Source: Anaerolineae bacterium (lineage in GTDB: Bacteria > Chloroflexota > Anaerolineae > Aggregatilineales > Ch27). From it: 64,000 bases of DNA. The position numbers and the translations under genes are program-made. How positions within the stretch are numbered: position 1 is the first letter of the stretch; each line of letters starts with the position of its first letter. Of this stretch, positions 59,054-64,000 are shown piece after piece. Under the pieces are notes generated by a model. It made no database searches. It was not told the origin of the DNA and was given only the letters and a program-made list of their open reading frames with translations. Where the stretch lies: NCBI GenBank assembly GCA_013178165.1, contig JABLXG010000004.1:124001-188000 (forward strand), written 5' to 3'.

Positions 59054-62000
59054 ATGCGGTCTGTGACAGAGGCAAGCAAGACCCGGGCGCGGCTCCGGTG
59101 GCTGGCGCTCACAGTGTGTCTGGCCGGGTTGACGCTGCCTGCGCTGGCCCAGGGGGGCGGGACGCCGTCCGCGCAGGGGATGCGCGTGGTAGGCGGGATG
59201 GGCGGCGTCACGCGGGCGATGGTCACGCTGCCGGATGGTGTGCTGCTGGCAGAGGGTGACGCGCTCCTGCAGCTCGACGAGACAGGCCGGACGTTACGGC
59301 GTGTGTTGCCGGGACGGGGGCAGGTGCAGGACCTGATCGTGCGCAGTGGGATGGTTTACCTGCTGACCGAACAGGGTCTGGCGCTGCTGGAGATGGCCGA
59401 TCTGGTGGAACGCGGCTTCCTCCCCGGCGGCGGGCAGGCGCTGGCTGTCGCCGACTCTGCCGTCTATGTGGCGGCGCGGCAGGCCGGAATTCGGGTCGCT
59501 GTGTTCGACCGCCGCGATGGTCTGCGCGGACCGTGGCGCGAGATCGTCACCCCTGCTGCTGCCCGCGATCTGGCGGTTGATCCAGCCGGGCGGGTACTTT
59601 TCGTGGCGCTGGGCGAAGCTGGTGTGGCTCTCTACGATCTGGCTGACCCCGCACAGCCACAACTGGCGGCTCAACTGGCCGATGCTGTACCGGCCAGCAC
59701 AGTGACTATTGAGGCCGGTCGACTCCTGGTCGGCTGCGACTACCGCCTCTTGATCTACAGTCTGGTCGATCCGCTCACGCCGCGCCTGCTGAGCATATAC
59801 GACCCGCTGCATGATGGCGTTGATATTCTCCTCCGTCGGGAATGGGCCTATATTGCTGATCGCGCTGGAGGGCTGAAGCGCTACAACATCGCCGATCTGC
59901 GGGTACCGCGTTGGGAGGATGTGGTCTGGCCGGGAACGGTATACGCCCTGGCTGATGACGAGCGATATGTATACGCGGCAGCGGGGTGGGAGGGTGTGCT
60001 GGCCTTTGATGCCGGGCGGTTGGATGCACTGTCCCTGCGAGCACGGGCGCTCATCCCCGGTCAAGCTACCGCGATCGCCCTCGGCGGCGATCGGGCCGGG
60101 CGCTGGGCAGTGGCTGGGATGGCGGAAGTCGGTCTGGCCGTGATCGACTGGCGAGATATGGATCGTCCAGTCGTGCTGGCAACGCTCGATCTGGGTGGGA
60201 CGGTGCGCGATCTCGCTGTGCGCGGCACGATCGGCCTGGCAGCGCTGGAAGAGGGCGAGATCGTTCTGGTCAGCCTGACCCGGCTGGAGTCGCCGCGGAT
60301 TGTCGCCCGTCTGTCGCTTGGCGGGACGCCACAGGCGATTGCCCTTGACGGCACGCTGGCTTATGTCGCCGCCGGGGAAGCCGGACTGTATGTGCTGGGT
60401 ACGACTCGCCCTCTGTCTCCGGTCGTACTCGGCCATTTCCCGCCACCGCAGGAAGCTCTCCCTGTCACCGGTGTGACGCTGGAAGGCGGCAAGCGCCTTT
60501 ACCTGAGCGCGGGCGCGGCGCTGGTTATTGTTGATGTGGGCGCACCGGATGATCCGCAACTGCTGGCTACTCTGCCGATTCCGGCGAAGGCGACGGCGGC
60601 CCGCAACTTCATCGCCTACGCGGTGGGCGGCCCGGCCCTGACCACGGTCAATGTGTCTTCCAGCAACGCGCCGGAAGTGCTGGGGCGTTACATCGCTGTC
60701 GATACGATTCGCGCCGTTGCCGGGCGCGGCGATCGTGCCTGGGTGGCCGGGGAGGGCACCGGCGCGGCAGCGCTAGGGCTGGCGCTGGATGCTGCTGGCA
60801 GGCCGCAGGAGTTACTGGCGGCAAGCCGGGAAGGCCAGGGGGTGGCGCTGGATTGGATGGCCGATGGCACGCTGTTGTTGGCGCAGGCCGATGGCACGCT
60901 GTTGCGGCTGGACGAAGCAGGGCCGGTGACGCTGCGGGTCGGGCTGCCGACGGGGCTGGCTCTGAACCGCGCCGGGGACGGGCTGCTGGCGCTCGGCGGG
61001 CAGGGCTGGGCCGTGCTGGATGTGGCCGATCCCCAGCGCCCGGTTATCCTGCAAACGGGCGATGCGCCAGGGATGATCGAGAGCCTGGTCAGCGTCGGGC
61101 CGACGACCTGGCTGGCGCTGGGGGAGCAGGGCATCCGGGCAGTCGGGGCGCGGGCAGGGCGCTGGCAACCCGATACTACCGCCGGGGCCACGCGTCAACT
61201 GGTGGTCGAAGGCGGTTTCCTCTACGCGGCGGAAGATGGGCCGGGGCAGGCGGGCAGCCTGCGTATTCTGACGACGGATCCGCTGGGGACGGTGACGGCA
61301 GTGCCATTGCCGGGGCCGGCGCAAAGCGTCGCCAGCAGGGAGGGGCAAGTCTATACAGGATATCGGGATGGCGAGAATGGCGCAGGCGGGCTGGCCGTGA
61401 TTGATGTGAGCACGCCGATGGCTGGCCTGGAGGTGGCCGGGCAGATCGCGGCGCCAGCGGACGATCTGGCGGTGTTGCCGGGTGGCCGTATCGTTTACAG
61501 TGTGCGTGGCACCACCTTAAGCGTGTTTGACACGGCTGCATGGCCGACGCTGCGGATCGCCAGCGCCGTCACACTGCCGGTTCCGGCGTCCCGGCTGGCC
61601 CTGCTGGATACCCGCTATCTGGCCGCCCTGCAACCTGGCCAGAGCGGTTTGTTGCTGGACCTGCGCGATCCCTGGCGACCGGTTCCGGTTGCAGCGCTGC
61701 CGGTCGGCGTCCTGGACGCTGCCGGAGGATCGGCGGCGCTGTACCTGGCCGCTGGTAGCAGCGGTCTGCAGGTAGTATCCCTGGCGACGCTGGCCGATCT
61801 CGCGATGCGCTTGGTCTCTGTCGATCCGACTCCTGCAACGGCGTTGTGGACCGGCGGAGGCTGGCTTTACGCTGCCGGCGGCGGGAAGCTACGGCTGTAT
61901 AATCTGGCCGATTCGCTGTCCCCGGTGCTGATGGCATCCGTGGACCTGCCGGGCACAGTAACGGACCGGCTGGTCGTACACGAGACGCGCCGGGATGGTC

Positions 62001-63187
62001 GCTGGCTGTACCTGGGCGCGACGGACGGCGTCCAGGTTATTCACCATGCGGCGGATGGTTCCTTGATCGGGCCGTTGCCGCTGGCCGACAGGAGTAGCGT
62101 ACCGCTGGCAGCCGCGGGGTCCTGGCTGTACCTGGGTGGCGCGGAACGGGCACTGCACGCTGCCATGCTGGCGGATCCGGCGGCTATCGACTGGCAGATC
62201 GCTTACCCGCTGGCGACAGGGCGTCCGCTGGCGGTGGCGGCCTGGGATAACCGCGCTCTGGTGGCGTCTGGGGAGGGCGGCATCATCGCGCTGGCGTGGA
62301 CAACAACCACCGCTAGGCCGCCGACTTTGCTAAGCCTGCTGGAAGGGTTGCCTGCTGCGCCGCAGAATCTGGTCAGCGGGGAGGATCGCCTGTGGATGGC
62401 GGGCGAAGGTTTGCTCTGGCAGGTCGATGTCCATGACCCTGCCGCGCCAGCCCTGGCCTGGGCCTTGAGTCTGCCCGGCGCGGGTGGCGGCCTGGCAGCG
62501 CTGCCGGAGACCGGCCACTTGGCGGTAGCTGCCGGGCGGTGCGGTCTGTGGCTGCTGGAGGTGAGTGGGGAGTCGCCGCGCATCGCTGGCTGGTGGCGTG
62601 GCGGAACTGTCGAGGGGGTGGCAGCCGTTGGCCAGACCCTGGCGGCGCTGGAGGAAGGCCGCCTGACGCTGCTGCAGGTCGAACCGGGCACCTCCGCGAC
62701 TCTGCCACTGGCTTCGGCACCCTGGCCGCCGGATGGGGCGGTCGGGATCGCTGAGGAGGCGCTGACCCTGCGCTGGGAACCGCCGCCTGAGCCATGCGAC
62801 GCCTGGCGCTATGAGGTCTGGCTGGCCGCTGGCGACGGCTCACTCGCCCGGCTGGCAGCCGTCGAGGGCGCGCGGGCTACTGCCCCGGCCCTCCCCCCTG
62901 GCGTGGAAGTCACCTGGCGGGTCGATACGATCGCGGCATCGGGAGAAGTGCGGATGGGGTCGCTATGGCACTTTCAGACCGGCCCGCTGGCCACCGGGGA
63001 ATCCAGCGGCGTGCTGGCCCTGCCGATTCCGGAAGCGGCGCAGGAGACGGAACCCGTTCCCGGCGGTGCTCCAGCGGTGACGGGGCTGGATGCGCGGCAG
63101 CTGCTCCCGGCGCTGGTTGGCGGTATCCTGCTGGAAGTGGCATTGGTGGGAGGGCTGCTGTTGTGGTGGCGACGCCAGGGGCGCTGA
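59054..63187 (+). CDS. Giant secreted beta-propeller protein with C-terminal membrane anchor
   Basis: A 1377-residue protein. A signal peptide (WLALTVCLAGLTLPALAQGG) leads into some 25-30 LVIVD-type repeats (e.g. VALYDLADPAQPQLAAQL, VDVGAPDDPQLLATLPIP, LDVADPQRPVILQTGDAP) that should form several beta-propellers. Then follow a fibronectin III-like segment (about 1235-1330, WEPPPEPCDAWRYEVWLA) and a final membrane helix (ALVGGILLEVALVGGLLLWW) with a basic tail. ATG 59054 has GGTGGGGGG upstream; the frame back to 58958 would lose the signal position. No binding partner is known; adhesion or surface scaffolding is a guess. Confidence 0.8.
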   Translation: MRSVTEASKTRARLRWLALTVCLAGLTLPALAQGGGTPSAQGMRVVGGMGGVTRAMVTLPDGVLLAEGDALLQLDETGRTLRRVLPGRGQVQDLIVRSGMVYLLTEQGLALLEMADLVERGFLPGGGQALAVADSAVYVAARQAGIRVAVFDRRDGLRGPWREIVTPAAARDLAVDPAGRVLFVALGEAGVALYDLADPAQPQLAAQLADAVPASTVTIEAGRLLVGCDYRLLIYSLVDPLTPRLLSIYDPLHDGVDILLRREWAYIADRAGGLKRYNIADLRVPRWEDVVWPGTVYALADDERYVYAAAGWEGVLAFDAGRLDALSLRARALIPGQATAIALGGDRAGRWAVAGMAEVGLAVIDWRDMDRPVVLATLDLGGTVRDLAVRGTIGLAALEEGEIVLVSLTRLESPRIVARLSLGGTPQAIALDGTLAYVAAGEAGLYVLGTTRPLSPVVLGHFPPPQEALPVTGVTLEGGKRLYLSAGAALVIVDVGAPDDPQLLATLPIPAKATAARNFIAYAVGGPALTTVNVSSSNAPEVLGRYIAVDTIRAVAGRGDRAWVAGEGTGAAALGLALDAAGRPQELLAASREGQGVALDWMADGTLLLAQADGTLLRLDEAGPVTLRVGLPTGLALNRAGDGLLALGGQGWAVLDVADPQRPVILQTGDAPGMIESLVSVGPTTWLALGEQGIRAVGARAGRWQPDTTAGATRQLVVEGGFLYAAEDGPGQAGSLRILTTDPLGTVTAVPLPGPAQSVASREGQVYTGYRDGENGAGGLAVIDVSTPMAGLEVAGQIAAPADDLAVLPGGRIVYSVRGTTLSVFDTAAWPTLRIASAVTLPVPASRLALLDTRYLAALQPGQSGLLLDLRDPWRPVPVAALPVGVLDAAGGSAALYLAAGSSGLQVVSLATLADLAMRLVSVDPTPATALWTGGGWLYAAGGGKLRLYNLADSLSPVLMASVDLPGTVTDRLVVHETRRDGRWLYLGATDGVQVIHHAADGSLIGPLPLADRSSVPLAAAGSWLYLGGAERALHAAMLADPAAIDWQIAYPLATGRPLAVAAWDNRALVASGEGGIIALAWTTTTARPPTLLSLLEGLPAAPQNLVSGEDRLWMAGEGLLWQVDVHDPAAPALAWALSLPGAGGGLAALPETGHLAVAAGRCGLWLLEVSGESPRIAGWWRGGTVEGVAAVGQTLAALEEGRLTLLQVEPGTSATLPLASAPWPPDGAVGIAEEALTLRWEPPPEPCDAWRYEVWLAAGDGSLARLAAVEGARATAPALPPGVEVTWRVDTIAASGEVRMGSLWHFQTGPLATGESSGVLALPIPEAAQETEPVPGGAPAVTGLDARQLLPALVGGILLEVALVGGLLLWWRRQGR

Positions 63188-63190
63188 GGG

Positions 63191-63217
63191 ACAATAAAAC
63201 ACCCGCCGCGGCGGGTG
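63191..63217 (-). terminator. Terminator of tRNA-Asn
   Basis: Minus-strand palindrome CACCCGCCGCGGCGGGTG (63200-63217) followed by TTTTATTGT (63191-63199), just after the tRNA 3' end. It also lies just after the beta-propeller stop on the other strand. Confidence 0.8.
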
Positions 63218-63224
63218 CTGGTAG

Positions 63225-63297
63225 CTCCACAGGTAGGACTCGAACCTACAACCCATCGGTTAACAGCCGATTGCTCTGCCGATTGAGCTACTGTGGA
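63225..63297 (-). tRNA. tRNA-Asn (anticodon GTT)
   Basis: Minus strand: acceptor TCCACAG (63291-63297) with CTGTGGA (63226-63232), D arm AGCTCAATCGGCAGAGCA, anticodon stem ATCGG/CCGAT enclosing CTGTTAA (anticodon GTT), and GGTTCGAGTCC T arm. The discriminator is G and CCA is not encoded. Confidence 0.95.
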
Positions 63298-63310
63298 AGA
63301 TTGTGCCAGC

Positions 63311-63339
63311 ATAATACCAATCGGCCTGGTCGTTGTCAA
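63311..63339 (-). promoter_or_regulatory. Promoter of tRNA-Asn
   Basis: Minus strand TTGACA (63334-63339), 17-base spacer, TATTAT (63311-63316), a near-consensus promoter 14 bases before the tRNA 5' end. Confidence 0.85.
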
Positions 63340-63406
63340 GCATGAATCGGCTCCACAGGCCGGGTTTGTTGCCGCATTTTCGGGGGAAAGAAACGTTCTC
63401 ATGGGG

Positions 63407-63435
63407 TTGGGAAAAACGCCTGTTTCGCGTAGAAT
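63407..63435 (+). promoter_or_regulatory. Possible upstream promoter before infC
   Basis: TTGGGA (63407-63412), 17-base spacer, TAGAAT (63430-63435). A hairpin TCCCCC/GGGGGA follows at 63471-63486. It would give a long infC leader or a separate small RNA. Confidence 0.4.
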
Positions 63436-63583
63436 ATAGGGGTCAGGTCTGGGAGTGTCGGGGTAGCTCATCCCCCTGCCGGGGGAGAGCAGGAAGCGCC
63501 CGACCTCCAGGCAGGCCAGAACCGACTCCGGTTGCAGGCTGGCATGGCAGTGAGTCAAGAAGCCAGCGCCGGGGAATTCGGAA

Positions 63584-63612
63584 TTGACTGCCCTGCCTGA
63601 CTATGATACACT
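63584..63612 (+). promoter_or_regulatory. Promoter of infC
   Basis: TTGACT (63584-63589), 17-base spacer, TACACT (63607-63612) preceded by TGA (extended -10). Transcription would begin near 63619, about 50 bases before the start codon. Confidence 0.65.
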
Positions 63613-63668
63613 TTGGCGCTGAGGCGCCGTTTATCCGGCCCTTTATTAGTTAGCGAGGGAATAAAGCA

Positions 63669-64000
63669 ATAGGCGCGACACAATACCGCATTAATCAGGA
63701 AATTCGGGCTCGCGAGGTGCGCCTGATCACGGAGGACAACGAGAATATCGGTGTCGTGCCCACCCGTGATGCCCTGGAACGGGCCATCCGCGTCGGCCTC
63801 GACCTGGTCGAGGTGGCTCCGAACGCGGAGCCGCCGGTTTGCCGGATCATGGATTTTGGCAAGTTCCAGTACGCCCGCGCTAAAAAGGAACGCGAAGCCC
63901 GCCGGCAGCAAAAGCAGATCGAGGTTAAGGAGATTCGGCTCCGCCCTAAGACCTCTGACCATCACCTGGAAATCAAGGTGCGCAGTGCACGCCGCTGGTT
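63669..64000 (+). CDS. infC: Translation initiation factor IF-3 (partial, runs off the window)
   Basis: About 110 residues of IF-3 are present: N-terminal domain with YRINQEIRAREVRLITEDN, then VAPNAEPPVCRIMDFGKFQY, the linker helix AKKEREARRQQKQIEVKEIR and the start of the C-terminal domain (LRPKTSDHHLEIKVRSA). There is no ATG, GTG or TTG in frame after the stop at 63651-63653. The best start is ATA at 63669, nine bases after GAGGG (63655-63659); ATT at 63690 is the next candidate. Rare AUU/AUA starts are known for infC, where IF-3 rejects non-canonical starts and so limits its own synthesis. Confidence 0.93.
   Translation, partial: MGATQYRINQEIRAREVRLITEDNENIGVVPTRDALERAIRVGLDLVEVAPNAEPPVCRIMDFGKFQYARAKKEREARRQQKQIEVKEIRLRPKTSDHHLEIKVRSARRW

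Overview
The window is a high-GC bacterial chromosome segment. Gene content and order suggest a member of the phylum Chloroflexota, perhaps near Anaerolineae; this is inference and no marker search was run. Supporting points are a Rieske/cytochrome b/cytochrome c operon joined to a complete cytochrome c maturation set, many family 39 glycosyltransferase-type and beta-propeller membrane proteins, a fused homocysteine methyltransferase/methylenetetrahydrofolate reductase, and T-box and SAM-I leaders. Almost the whole window is ordinary vertically inherited sequence; the clear mobile DNA is a pair of nested insertion sequences at 49341-51621.

Layout. 1-5397: an unusual chaperone block (a divergent, truncated J-like gene, a GrpE-like factor, an Hsp70, and an Hsp70 fused to a von Willebrand A domain). 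5410-14140: mixed genes, mostly on the minus strand (solute-binding protein, tRNA-Ser, tadA, a glycosyltransferase, an operon of beta-CASP nuclease, small protein and membrane protein, then RNase D and CorA overlapping by ATGA). 14260-27676: a long plus-strand respiratory region, Rieske, cytochrome b, two dihaem cytochromes c, then ccmE, ccmF, ccmH, ccmG/resA, a CcmI-like gene, a large dihaem lipoprotein, ccmA, ccmB, ccmC and ccmD. 27802-37042: secreted or lipoprotein genes, an M20 peptidase, a membrane metalloprotease, lysA, a His-rich NifX/NifB-type protein, an HNH nuclease and RtcB. 37043-37759 is a 0.7 kb gene-free tract full of perfect inverted repeats. 38186-42700: a T-box-controlled pheS-pheT pair interrupted by a frameshifted four-helix-bundle (S23) gene. 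42916-49193: GtrA, RarA, a tiny membrane protein, a two-gene small-GTPase operon, a PAS-UbiA fusion and protoheme farnesyltransferase. 49341-51621: ISAs1-family element inserted into the end of an older IS1-family element. 51708-58952: a methionine regulon on the minus strand, headed by a strong promoter, a SAM-I riboswitch and an intrinsic terminator, with a nucleoside phosphorylase, metH, an unknown membrane protein and metF fused to a homocysteine methyltransferase. 59054-64000: a giant secreted beta-propeller protein, tRNA-Asn and the start of infC, which appears to use an AUA start codon.

How the genes fit together. The cytochrome bc region and the ccm genes make and mature the c-type haemoproteins that they encode; protoheme farnesyltransferase (haem O) and the UbiA/MenA-type prenyltransferase (quinone) further on belong to the same respiratory theme. 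The methionine block couples methyl-group supply (MetF), homocysteine methylation (MetH plus a second Hcy domain) and nucleoside salvage under SAM control. The most unusual content is the Hsp70-vWA block, the small GTPase with a GAP1-like partner, the PAS-UbiA fusion, the palindrome-rich tract beside rtcB, and the reconstructable nested insertion of two IS elements.
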